NCBI RefSeq assembly: GCF_030407765.1
Contig: NZ_JASDCU010000009.1
Span: 1-64,000, forward strand
Length of the DNA: 64,000 nucleotides
From: Microbacterium sp. APC 3901
GTDB taxonomy: Bacteria; Actinomycetota; Actinomycetes; Actinomycetales; Microbacteriaceae
Direction of reading: 5' to 3'
Part shown: piece after piece, positions 24,327-32,396 of the stretch
Layout of the letters: every line of letters starts with the position of its first letter
Position numbering within the stretch: the first letter of the stretch is position 1
The notes under the pieces: generated by a model
The model's input: only the letters and a program-made list of their open reading frames with translations
Told to the model about the DNA's origin: nothing
Database searches by the model: none
Position numbers and translations under genes: made by a program

Positions 24327-25771
24327 GAGCTGGCCCGGCCGAGAGGGTCGGCGGAGGCGACATCCGCCTCATCCCGCGCGACGCCCTCGCGCACCTCACC
24401 CTCAGACGCCACGCCGTCGATGGCATCGCCATCGGCATCGGCGGACGGCGGACGTTCCACCACCTCCAGGACGAGGACGACGAGCAGCGACAGCACCAGA
24501 GTCCACAGCACGAGCGCGGGACTGAGCGGACGTATGAGCAGCACGACCGCAGCAGCTGCCACGATGACCATGCCCCTCAGGAGGGAGCGTCGCGAGTGCA
24601 GCCACGTGCCGACCCGACCGCTGCTCAGGCCGCGGCGTTCCAGGGCTCCGCGAACGGAGGACGCACCACCGTGTACGACAGCGCGAAGTCGTCGTGGAAC
24701 ATCGAAGGGGCCGGCGAACCACCCGACCACGGCGGTGACGAGCGCGAGCACGAGCACGGCCACGGCCGTGTCGCGCATGGCACCGCCGACCAGTTCGTAG
24801 ATGGCGCCCCCTGCTTCTGCGGGGATGCCGTTGCTGCGCAGAGCGGCGTCGAAGAACACCCTGCCGATTGCGAGGCCGGCGAGTACGATCAGCATCACGA
24901 GACCGAGGGAGAGCGCCGCGGTGATCAGCGCGACCGAGCGTCGTCGCGCGGCGACCACCCCGGCGGCGAGGAAGAGGATCGCCACCCAGGGCAACCACAG
25001 ACCGGCCGCCACCACCAGCTCGTACGCGAGCTGGACGGACGCGAGGGAGTCGACCTGCGCGACGGTGATCGTGCGATCGACCGTCGGGATCGACGCCGCG
25101 AATCCGACGCCCTGGTCGACGAGCACATCCTTCGCGGCGTCGATGATCGGCGCCAGCTGAATCCCGATCGTGCCGTCGGGGCCGAGGGCGATGGCCGCAT
25201 CAGGATCGTTCTGCAATGCGGACACCACCTGCGAGTGGCTGATGCGAAGCGCGGATGCCCAGACGTTCGCGAACGCCTCGGACTCGACGAAGCGCTCGAC
25301 CACGGTGCCCACGAGCGACTGGAGCCCCTGTGCGGCGGGGCCCTTGAGCAGTTCCAGCGCACGAGTCGCCGCGGGGCCGGTGCCGAGTTCGATGACTCCG
25401 TCGATCACGTCCGTGGTGAGGGCCGGTATGTCCACCTGCCCCTCGATCGCCTCGACCACCTGGTCGGTGACCGCGGACTGCACGGCAGGATCGCTCGCGA
25501 GCACGCTGTAGCGTGCGACGAATCGGTCGGTGTCGGTGAGCTGCACGTTGCCCCACGCGGCGATGAGGGCGACGGGGGCGATGAGTGTTCCGAGCAAGAC
25601 CAGGACGGTGGCCGCGAGGGCGCGCCCCCACCCGCGGGATCGGCGATGCGACACCGTCGGATCGGGCGTCGCCGCGGGGGCCATCGCCGCGGTGTCGCCG
25701 CGGAGCGCGCTGTTCTCGGCCTCGAGGGCGGCCAGGCGCCGCTGCAGCTCCTGGACTGTGGATCGTGCCAT
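24323..25771 (-). CDS. Large membrane protein with extracytoplasmic domain
   Basis: A 482-residue protein of unknown function. A short N-terminal coiled-coil segment (VQELQRRLAALEAENSALR, residues 5-23) is followed by a membrane helix near 48-70, an extracytoplasmic domain of about 180 residues, and then four or five more helices (near 262-285, 292-320, 345-365 and 400-440). ATG at 25771 with GGAG upstream is preferred over a much longer open frame that overlaps the AI-2E gene. It starts 14 nt after the AI-2E family gene stops and overlaps DUF2252 by 4 nt. I do not recognise a domain family with certainty. Confidence 0.78.
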   Translation of the reverse strand: MARSTVQELQRRLAALEAENSALRGDTAAMAPAATPDPTVSHRRSRGWGRALAATVLVLLGTLIAPVALIAAWGNVQLTDTDRFVARYSVLASDPAVQSAVTDQVVEAIEGQVDIPALTTDVIDGVIELGTGPAATRALELLKGPAAQGLQSLVGTVVERFVESEAFANVWASALRISHSQVVSALQNDPDAAIALGPDGTIGIQLAPIIDAAKDVLVDQGVGFAASIPTVDRTITVAQVDSLASVQLAYELVVAAGLWLPWVAILFLAAGVVAARRRSVALITAALSLGLVMLIVLAGLAIGRVFFDAALRSNGIPAEAGGAIYELVGGAMRDTAVAVLVLALVTAVVGWFAGPFDVPRRLRAVVHGGASSVRGALERRGLSSGRVGTWLHSRRSLLRGMVIVAAAAVVLLIRPLSPALVLWTLVLSLLVVLVLEVVERPPSADADGDAIDGVASEGEVREGVARDEADVASADPLGRASS

Positions 25772-25785
25772 GGGGTTCTCCGTCC

Positions 25786-26937
25786 TCAGATCTTCGCGTT
25801 CTGACGCGGGATGTGGACCTGCTTGATGACGAGCAGGATCGCGGCGGTGATCGGGATCGATACCAGGGCGCCGAGCAGGCCGAGCAGGGCCCCGCCGATG
25901 AGCGCTCCGATGATGACGAGCGAGCCCGGAACCGCGATCGCCTTGTTCATGATGCGCGGCGTCAGCAGATATGCCTCGAACTGCATGTAGATCAGATACA
26001 GCACCGAGAAGATCAGCGCGAGCAGGGGATCGGTGAAGAGCGCGACGATCGAGGCGAAGATCCAATAGGTGACCGGACCGATGAGGGGTATCAGTGTGAT
26101 CAGGAAGGCGGCCAGCCCCATGAAGGCAGGCGCCTGGAGCCCGAGGACCAGATGCAGCAGGGTGGCGAACACCGCATTGCAGGCGGCGAGCACCACCATT
26201 CCGATGAGGTATCCGCCCACGGAGTCGGTGATCTGCTCCGTGAGCGATCGCAGTCTTGCTCGGTCGCGTGCCGGCGCGAGCGAGTAGAACGCGGACTTGA
26301 TCGACGTCAGGGAGGCGAGGAAGTACAGCGTGAGCACGACGACGATGATGACGCCGGAGACGGCGTTGCCGACGGTCAAGCCCACGGCGAGCACCCCACC
26401 TCCGACGGCGAGCAGGTTGCCCGGATCCGCGAAGAACGCCGACAGCTGTTCGAGGGCGGTTCCGAGGACGTCCCCGACCTGGGCCTCGAACGCTGTGTAC
26501 GCCTCCGAGGTGCGGAAGTCCGCGATGGCCGCGGGTATGGATCGTGCGAACTCGCCGAGCTGCACCAGAGCGGGCGGGACGATGAATCCGATCACGACGG
26601 CGGAGAGGACGAGGAATCCGCCGGAGACGATCAGCAGTCCGCGCGTTCGTGACACCCGGTGTGCTTCCAGCCGGCGGATCACCGGGTCGAGGCCGAGCGC
26701 GACGAAGATGGCGATGGCGATGTAGATCAGGATCGTGGCGACAGAACTCGCGGCGACGCCGAGGACGAACGCGCCGAGCCCGCCGAGCACGAGTGCGAAG
26801 CCGAACAGCAGAGGGCGCGTCATGGTGATCTGGATGCTGCGCGGTCGCGACCCGCGAGTGGCGCGCCGGAGCTTTGGGGATGACCCCTCAGGCACGCTCG
26901 CATCGCTCACGGTGCCACTCTCGGGCGCAGGGCGCAC
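25786..26937 (-). CDS. AI-2E transporter (PerM) family membrane protein
   Basis: A 383-residue protein of the AI-2E transporter family: paired helices near the N-terminus, a central amphipathic region, then a conserved C-terminal half (LITLIPLIGPV, LIYMQFEAYLLTPRIM). Some members export autoinducer-2; others act as Na+/H+ antiporters or have unknown roles. Start is ambiguous: GTG 26937 has AAAGGG upstream, while GTG 26910 removes nine residues. It lies 36 nt after the LuxR regulator gene and 14 nt before the large membrane protein gene. Confidence 0.88.
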   Translation of the reverse strand: MRPAPESGTVSDASVPEGSSPKLRRATRGSRPRSIQITMTRPLLFGFALVLGGLGAFVLGVAASSVATILIYIAIAIFVALGLDPVIRRLEAHRVSRTRGLLIVSGGFLVLSAVVIGFIVPPALVQLGEFARSIPAAIADFRTSEAYTAFEAQVGDVLGTALEQLSAFFADPGNLLAVGGGVLAVGLTVGNAVSGVIIVVVLTLYFLASLTSIKSAFYSLAPARDRARLRSLTEQITDSVGGYLIGMVVLAACNAVFATLLHLVLGLQAPAFMGLAAFLITLIPLIGPVTYWIFASIVALFTDPLLALIFSVLYLIYMQFEAYLLTPRIMNKAIAVPGSLVIIGALIGGALLGLLGALVSIPITAAILLVIKQVHIPRQNAKI

Positions 26938-26973
26938 GGCCGCGTCACCCTTTCAGGGCGATATACCGCGGCG

Positions 26974-29544
26974 TCAGAGCAACCCGAGGTCCTGAGCCCG
27001 CGCGACCGCGGAGTTGCGGTTGGGCACCGAGAGCTTTCGGTAGATGTGAGCCATGTGGGTCTTGATCGTGTTGGGTGACACGTAACAGCGGGCCGCGAGC
27101 TCGATGTTGGTCATCCTGGTGGGCAGGAACGCGAGGATCTCGAGTTCGCGATCCGTGAGCTGCTCGGCGAGCGCGGGCGACGATGCGCGGGCACGACGCA
27201 GCAGGCTCGCCCGTTCCCGCACGCTGGCGCGGAACGGCGTCGACGTGCCGGGGAGATCTGCGATCAGACGCATGACCTCGGGACCCGCCCGCACGAAGAC
27301 GGCGACCAGGTCATGCTGTGACGCCAACTCCAGGGCCCTGTGCATGGCCTCCGCGCCTGCGGCGGTGCCGAGCTCGCGGGCGTCGAGCCACGCGCGGAGG
27401 ACAAGCTGCTCGACACGCGCGCGGGGCATCGTCTCGGGCGGCTCGGGGGAGACCGCATCGAGGTGGGCGCGAGCGAGGTCGGGACGGTTGTGCGTCAGTG
27501 CGGCGGCTGTCGCCTCGAAGGCCAGAGCAGACCAGCGTCCTGCGGTGGGATGACGCAACGCGCCGTTCGACGCGTGGGCGAGGCGGAGTGCGCGAGCCTC
27601 CTCGGCCTCGAGCGCCACCGCGACGATCGGAGGCGGGGTCGACGGCAGGCGATCGGTCGGGTCCACGGGGCCGCCCTCGCTGAGAATCCTCTCGAGATGC
27701 GCGATCCACATGAGCTGAGTGCGGTGGTTCGCTGCGGCGCGGAGCGCGCCCTCGTGCAGGGGCGCAGCGGCGGACGACGGCGTGGCTCGCTCGATCGACG
27801 CGAGCGCCGCGGCCAGGAAGGCATCCGCTGGTGACGGATGCGCGAGCAGGCGGGTCTCGGCGGCGAGGTCCAGCGCCTCCTCCGAGAACGCGGCGGCGAG
27901 GCGCAGACGTCCGGCCCACGCCTCCAGCAGCGCGAGCGAGCCGAGGATATGGATCCGATACAGGCTGTACTGCGCCCCTGGCTCGACGAGAGCGTCATCG
28001 AATCTCCGTCGCGCAGCGGCGAGATCACCGGCGAGGAACAGCGCCCGGCCCGCCGAAGTCAGCGAGCTCGTGCGCAGCAGGTGCGGGTGCGTGAGGCCCA
28101 GCAGATCGGGCGGGTGCAGCTCCGGATGCCTTCGGATCACCGCCGCCGCTGATTCGGCAGCCTGCAGCGCGACGAGGGGATCAGGCCGGAACTGCACCCG
28201 CGCGGCCAGATAGGTGTGGATGATCGCCGATCGGCCCGGTGCGAGAGCCGGCCGATCGGCCTGTTCGCGCAGCACATCCTCGGCTCGGGCGGCGTCCCCG
28301 TTCATCATCAGCAGCATCCCGCGCAGGATCTCGACGTCAGGGCGGGTCGCGCGAAACTCTCCCGGCAGCGCATCCAGCCACCGGCTGACCGAGACGGTGT
28401 CGTTGCGTTCGAGCACGTCGCGGCCGCGTGCGGAGATGACGGTCGCGGCACGCTCCCATGATCCGGCTTCGAGGAGGTACTCGATCGCGGACGGCGCATC
28501 GCCGCGCGCGAGATGCCAGTCGGCCGCGGCCGTGCGGATCTCATTCGCCGCGCCGGGGTGCTCGGCCTTCAACCGGTAGCGCAGGAGCTCTCGGAACATC
28601 GGGTGGAAGCGGAACCACTCGCGATTCCGATCGAGGGCGACGAGGAACATCGACTCCCTCTCGAGCTCCTCGAACAGCGACGTCGCGTCGTCGACGGGGA
28701 GGACCGACTCGACGAGTTCTGCGGACATCCGATCGAGGGCCGACAGACGCAGGAGCAGCGATCGGCGCGCGGACGGCTGCTGGGCCAGCGCCTGTTCGCT
28801 CAGGTACTCGGAGATGAGGCGATCGGTGCCGCGAAGCTCGGACGCGAAGTGCTCCGGATCGGCTTCGCTGCGCAGACCGAGACCGGTCAGCACCACACCG
28901 GCGGCCCATCCCTCGGTGCGCTCCATGACCGCTGCGAGAGTGCGGGGACTGACCGGCGCACCGATGATCCGCTCGAGCAGCATCGCACTCGCGGCCTCAT
29001 CGAGCGCGAGGTCGCTCTGTCGCAGCTCGATCAGCGAGTGGCTCAGCCTGTGGCGGCCCCAGCCGAGGCCGTAGTCGATACGTGAGGAGAAGATGAGGTG
29101 AGTGTGCTCGGGGACGTTGTCGGCGAGCCACCAGAGGTCGGGCAGCAGCGGCGATCCGGCGAGGTGGTGCAGGTCGTCGACCACGAGCACGACGGGGGGA
29201 TGCTCACGGAAGACGCCGATGAGAGACTCGAGGACGGGACGCCCGAAGGCTCGCGCGTTGACTGCGTGCGGCCGTCCGAGATCCTTCGTGCCGCGGCCCG
29301 GCGGCAGCACCGCGCTGAGCAGATGGTCGAGGAGGTGGCGCGGATCGCTGTCCGCGGGCTCCAGCGCGATCCAGATGACACGCACGTCGGCGTGCGATGC
29401 AGCCCACTGCGACAGCAGCACCGTCTTGCCGGAACCGGCCGGGGCGACGACGACGCTCAGGGGCGCGTTCAGCGTCGCGTCGAGTCGGCTACGCAATCGT
29501 GGTCGCTCGACGGCGTGGGCCGGCGGGGGAGGTATGGCGGTCAT
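26974..29544 (-). CDS. MalT-like LuxR family ATPase regulator
   Basis: An 856-residue signal-transduction ATPase (STAND) regulator. The Walker A motif APAGSGKT is at residues 34-41 and a Walker B-like VVLVVDDLHHL near 120. A long helical-repeat sensor region follows, and a C-terminal LuxR helix-turn-helix (LTDRELEILAFLP, SPNTIKTHMAHIYRKL) occupies the last ~65 residues. MalT-type proteins multimerise on DNA when ATP and an inducer bind. It heads a co-directional cluster of five membrane-related genes, which I infer to be its targets. ATG at 29544 is chosen; an ATG 42 bases earlier is possible. Confidence 0.9.
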   Translation of the reverse strand: MTAIPPPPAHAVERPRLRSRLDATLNAPLSVVVAPAGSGKTVLLSQWAASHADVRVIWIALEPADSDPRHLLDHLLSAVLPPGRGTKDLGRPHAVNARAFGRPVLESLIGVFREHPPVVLVVDDLHHLAGSPLLPDLWWLADNVPEHTHLIFSSRIDYGLGWGRHRLSHSLIELRQSDLALDEAASAMLLERIIGAPVSPRTLAAVMERTEGWAAGVVLTGLGLRSEADPEHFASELRGTDRLISEYLSEQALAQQPSARRSLLLRLSALDRMSAELVESVLPVDDATSLFEELERESMFLVALDRNREWFRFHPMFRELLRYRLKAEHPGAANEIRTAAADWHLARGDAPSAIEYLLEAGSWERAATVISARGRDVLERNDTVSVSRWLDALPGEFRATRPDVEILRGMLLMMNGDAARAEDVLREQADRPALAPGRSAIIHTYLAARVQFRPDPLVALQAAESAAAVIRRHPELHPPDLLGLTHPHLLRTSSLTSAGRALFLAGDLAAARRRFDDALVEPGAQYSLYRIHILGSLALLEAWAGRLRLAAAFSEEALDLAAETRLLAHPSPADAFLAAALASIERATPSSAAAPLHEGALRAAANHRTQLMWIAHLERILSEGGPVDPTDRLPSTPPPIVAVALEAEEARALRLAHASNGALRHPTAGRWSALAFEATAAALTHNRPDLARAHLDAVSPEPPETMPRARVEQLVLRAWLDARELGTAAGAEAMHRALELASQHDLVAVFVRAGPEVMRLIADLPGTSTPFRASVRERASLLRRARASSPALAEQLTDRELEILAFLPTRMTNIELAARCYVSPNTIKTHMAHIYRKLSVPNRNSAVARAQDLGLL

Positions 29545-29602
29545 CGGCGATTCCGCTGTCAGTATGGCAGGGCGCGGTCGCGTCATCCACAGCCACTTCA
29601 GA

Positions 29603-29619
29603 TCATCCGCAGAGGATGA
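29603..29619. promoter_or_regulatory. Dyad in the LuxR / small-protein divergent region
   Basis: TCATCC-N5-GGATGA lies midway between the LuxR regulator start and the divergent small gene at 29704. It could be an operator for the LuxR protein or a short hairpin. It is the only clear dyad in this 159-bp intergenic region. Confidence 0.35.
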
Positions 29620-29703
29620 GGACGCCCGCGAGCAGCGCGTGCATCATGGGACCGGCGCGCTCGCGCGTCCATGTTGCTCGTGCACCCCAGGGAGGCTGCC
29701 GTC

Positions 29704-29961
29704 ATGACCCGGGTCGTCGAAGTGCTCGTCCGCGGGCGGATGAGTGCACAGCTCGCAATGGCGCTGGACGGCTTCACGGTGCAGGCCCGTCCTGGCGGAC
29801 TGACGAGCATCCTCGGACCGATCGACGATCAGCCGCGTCTGCTGGGGCTTCTGGGTGCCTTCGACGACCTCCACATCGAGGTCATCTCGGTGAATCCCGT
29901 CCCCGCACCCGATGCCGGGTCACCCGAGCAGGGTGACGCGGGCGCATCCACGCCTGACTAG
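29704..29961 (+). CDS. Small protein of unknown function
   Basis: An 85-residue protein. The first ~65 residues alternate beta strands and helices in a pattern like a small ferredoxin/ACT fold, with GPIDDQPRLLGLLGAFDDL in the middle. The tail is acidic and Pro-rich, probably disordered. GGGAGG is well placed before the ATG. It is the first of three plus-strand genes divergent from the LuxR-headed cluster. I do not recognise a named family. Confidence 0.65.
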   Translation: MTRVVEVLVRGRMSAQLAMALDGFTVQARPGGLTSILGPIDDQPRLLGLLGAFDDLHIEVISVNPVPAPDAGSPEQGDAGASTPD

Positions 29962-30005
29962 CTTCGGATCTGGTACTCACCACCTCCGATCGAAAGGGAT
30001 CGCGC

Positions 30006-30383
30006 ATGTCCATCTGGGATCTCGTCGCCTGGTTCTTCTGGTCCTTCGTCTTCATCTCCTACCTCATGGTGGTCTTCACGATCATCGGGGACATCTTCCG
30101 AGACGGCTCTCTCAACGGGTGGCTCAAAGCGGTCTGGATCATCTTCCTCGTCTTCCTCCCGTTCCTCACCTCACTCGTGTATCTCATCGCCCGCGGGCAG
30201 GGCATGGCGCAGCGGCGAGGGGAGCAGATCGCCGGACTGCAGGCGGCTCAGGCCGCCTACATCCGGGAGACCGCAGGGTCTTCGCCTGCGGACGACATCG
30301 CGAAGGCTCGCGGACTCCTGGACTCGGGCGTGATCACCCAGGCCGAGTTCGAGACGCTCAAGGCGAAGGCGCTGGCGTCATAG
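30006..30383 (+). CDS. PLDc_N / SHOCT domain membrane protein
   Basis: A 125-residue protein. Two membrane helices (about residues 10-30 and 40-62) form a phospholipase-D-nuclease N-terminal-like hairpin, ending LIARGQGMAQR. After a linker, a C-terminal SHOCT module (DDIAKARGLLDSGVITQAEFETLKAKAL) fills residues 96-123. SHOCT modules are thought to mediate oligomerisation or partner binding. AAAGGG precedes the ATG. It lies 25 nt before the HerA-like ATPase gene and may be co-transcribed with it. Confidence 0.87.
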   Translation: MSIWDLVAWFFWSFVFISYLMVVFTIIGDIFRDGSLNGWLKAVWIIFLVFLPFLTSLVYLIARGQGMAQRRGEQIAGLQAAQAAYIRETAGSSPADDIAKARGLLDSGVITQAEFETLKAKALAS

Positions 30384-30407
30384 CCGACGAAGGGCTGGAG
30401 GCAGGGC

Positions 30408-31493
30408 ATGACCGAACTGACCATCGGCACGATGACGGACGATGCGGACGCAACCGTACAGCTGGATGCACGTCGCTTCAACAGGCACACGTTCTGGTGC
30501 GGGCAGAGCGGCAGTGGCAAGACCTATGCGCTCGGCGTCGTCCTCGAGCAGCTCCTGCTGCGCACCGAGCTGCCGATGCTCATCCTCGATCCGAACGCCG
30601 ACTTCGTCAGGCTGGCGGAGACGAGAGCGGGCGCGTCGACCGAGCATGCGGCCGCCATCGCGCAGACCGACATCCGCGTGTTCCGGTCGGGCCACGGGGA
30701 GGGTGACAAGGTTCATGCGCGGTATGTCGATCTGTCTCCCGCCGCGAAGGCCGCCGTGCTGCAGATCGATCCGATCGCCGACGCCGAAGAGTACAACGCG
30801 CTGCTGCACTGGTCGGTGAGCACCACGGACTTCGACGCCGACGAGATGCTCAGGGGGTTCCGCGCGACGGGTGATCCCGCGCATATCAGGCTCGCGAATC
30901 GGATGGAGAACCTGCAGGTGCTCGAGTGGGATCTGTGGTCGCGAGGCGCGGGATCTGTCGTCGACGTGGTCGATGAGCGGCCGCGGGTGACCGTCTTGGA
31001 TCTCGGAGGATTCGATCATCCCGCCGAACCGAAGGTCGCGGCCCTCGCGGTGCTCGAGTCCCTCTGGACGCAGCGAGAGAGCCGTCGCCCCCTTCTCATC
31101 GTGATCGACGAGGCGCACAACCTCTGCTCGCCCGAGCCGCGCACCGCCGTCGAGAGGGCTCTCACCGAGAGGCTCGTGCAGATCGCTGCGGAGGGACGCA
31201 AGTTCGGACTCTGGCTCCTCCTGTCGACGCAGCGCCCGACCAAGATCCACCCCAACGTGCTCTCGCAGTGCGACAACCTCGGCCTGATGCGCGTGAACGC
31301 CCCGCGGGACATCGCCGAGCTGGCCGACGTGTTCGGCTTCGTCGGGGAGGACGACATCCGCCGGGCCCAGGGATTCGCCCAGGGGCAGGCGCTGTTCGCG
31401 GGAGGGTTCATCGCCCAGCCGACGTTCGCACAGATGGGCGAACGGCTGACCGAGGAGGCCGGAGCCGACGTGCGGGTGCCGCTGCGCTCGTGA
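30408..31493 (+). CDS. HerA-like (DUF87) ATPase
   Basis: A 361-residue P-loop ATPase of the HerA/FtsK superfamily. Walker A is GQSGSGKT at residues 32-39. Walker B is LLIVIDEAHN near 230. The segment LLLSTQRPTKIHPNV, with the terminal QCDNLGLMRVN, is typical of DUF87 helicase-like proteins. HerA usually works as a hexameric translocase with a NurA nuclease; no nuclease gene is visible here, so its partner and role are open. GGAGG lies ahead of the ATG. It ends 16 nt before the convergent membrane protein gene. Confidence 0.85.
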   Translation: MTELTIGTMTDDADATVQLDARRFNRHTFWCGQSGSGKTYALGVVLEQLLLRTELPMLILDPNADFVRLAETRAGASTEHAAAIAQTDIRVFRSGHGEGDKVHARYVDLSPAAKAAVLQIDPIADAEEYNALLHWSVSTTDFDADEMLRGFRATGDPAHIRLANRMENLQVLEWDLWSRGAGSVVDVVDERPRVTVLDLGGFDHPAEPKVAALAVLESLWTQRESRRPLLIVIDEAHNLCSPEPRTAVERALTERLVQIAAEGRKFGLWLLLSTQRPTKIHPNVLSQCDNLGLMRVNAPRDIAELADVFGFVGEDDIRRAQGFAQGQALFAGGFIAQPTFAQMGERLTEEAGADVRVPLRS

Positions 31494-31509
31494 CCGAGTG
31501 ATCGGCGGC

Positions 31510-31869
31510 TCAGCGCCAGATGGTCGCGATGCCTGCGTTGAGCGCCGTCAGGATGCCGACGAGCCAGAACATCGCGACGGGCACGGAGCCGGACTTGCGC
31601 TGCTTCGAGGTGCCGATGCCGAGGAGCGCGCCGATCACCAGGAGCACGACGAGCTTCGTGCCGATCTTGGCGTAGTTCATCTCGACGCCCTCGGGGAGAC
31701 CCCACGGTGCGGCGAGTGCGAGGCCCGCGATCGCGGCGATCGTCATGCCGATGCTCATCAGACGGGTGAACTCGCGCTTGCCGCCGAAGGCCTGCACCGC
31801 CCAGGCGCCGAAGAGCACGGCGAAGCCGATCAGGTGGACGAACAGAACGACGTGACGCAGAGTCTCCAT
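31510..31869 (-). CDS. Small four-helix membrane protein
   Basis: A 119-residue hydrophobic protein with about four predicted helices (near residues 5-27, 36-54, 68-86 and 95-115). No domain name is certain; its general layout resembles small actinobacterial integral membrane proteins of unknown function. GAGGGC directly before the ATG is tightly spaced. It lies downstream of ribH on the same strand with a 53-bp gap, so it may be read at low level from the riboflavin operon, but nothing in its sequence links it to flavin. Confidence 0.75.
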   Translation of the reverse strand: METLRHVVLFVHLIGFAVLFGAWAVQAFGGKREFTRLMSIGMTIAAIAGLALAAPWGLPEGVEMNYAKIGTKLVVLLVIGALLGIGTSKQRKSGSVPVAMFWLVGILTALNAGIATIWR

Positions 31870-31922
31870 GCCCTCACGCTATGAGCACGCGGGGTGCGCA
31901 CGCCAGCAAGGGCAGGCTGACC

Positions 31923-32396
31923 TCAGCCGCGCAGCTCCCGCACGAGGAGAGCGGTGCGCAGTGCGGCATCCGCAGCCTCTGCGCCCTTGTCCTCCTTCGA
32001 GCCCTCCAGACCAGCACGGTCGAGACCCTGCTTCTCGTCGTCGAGGGTGAGCACGCCGAAGCCGACGGGCTTGCCCGCATCGAGCGAGACGCGGGTCAGT
32101 CCGTCGGTCGTCGCGGCCGAGACGTATTCGAAGTGAGGGGTGCCACCGCGGATGATCACGCCGAGGGCGATCACAGCATCCGCGCCGCCCGCGAAAGCGG
32201 CCTGCGCCGCCAGCGCGAGCTCGAATGAGCCAGGGACCCGCACGAGCCGGTAGGCGGCGTCCGCATCGTCGAGCACGCGCTGCGCACCGGCGATCAGTCC
32301 GTTCGTGATCACGTCGTGCCACGTGCCGGCGACGATGACCACCTTCAGTCCGCGTCCGTCGATCTTCTCGGTCTTGGGTGCTCCTGCGCCGCTCAT
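31923..32396 (-). CDS. ribH: 6,7-dimethyl-8-ribityllumazine synthase
   Basis: A 157-residue lumazine synthase. It joins 5-amino-6-ribitylamino-uracil with 3,4-dihydroxy-2-butanone 4-phosphate, the penultimate riboflavin step. The substrate-binding segments PGSFELALAA and IIRGGTPHFEYV are intact, with the catalytic histidine in the second. It normally forms pentamers or 60-mers. It is the last gene of the rib operon and overlaps ribBA by 4 nt (ATGA). Confidence 0.96.
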   Translation of the reverse strand: MSGAGAPKTEKIDGRGLKVVIVAGTWHDVITNGLIAGAQRVLDDADAAYRLVRVPGSFELALAAQAAFAGGADAVIALGVIIRGGTPHFEYVSAATTDGLTRVSLDAGKPVGFGVLTLDDEKQGLDRAGLEGSKEDKGAEAADAALRTALLVRELRG

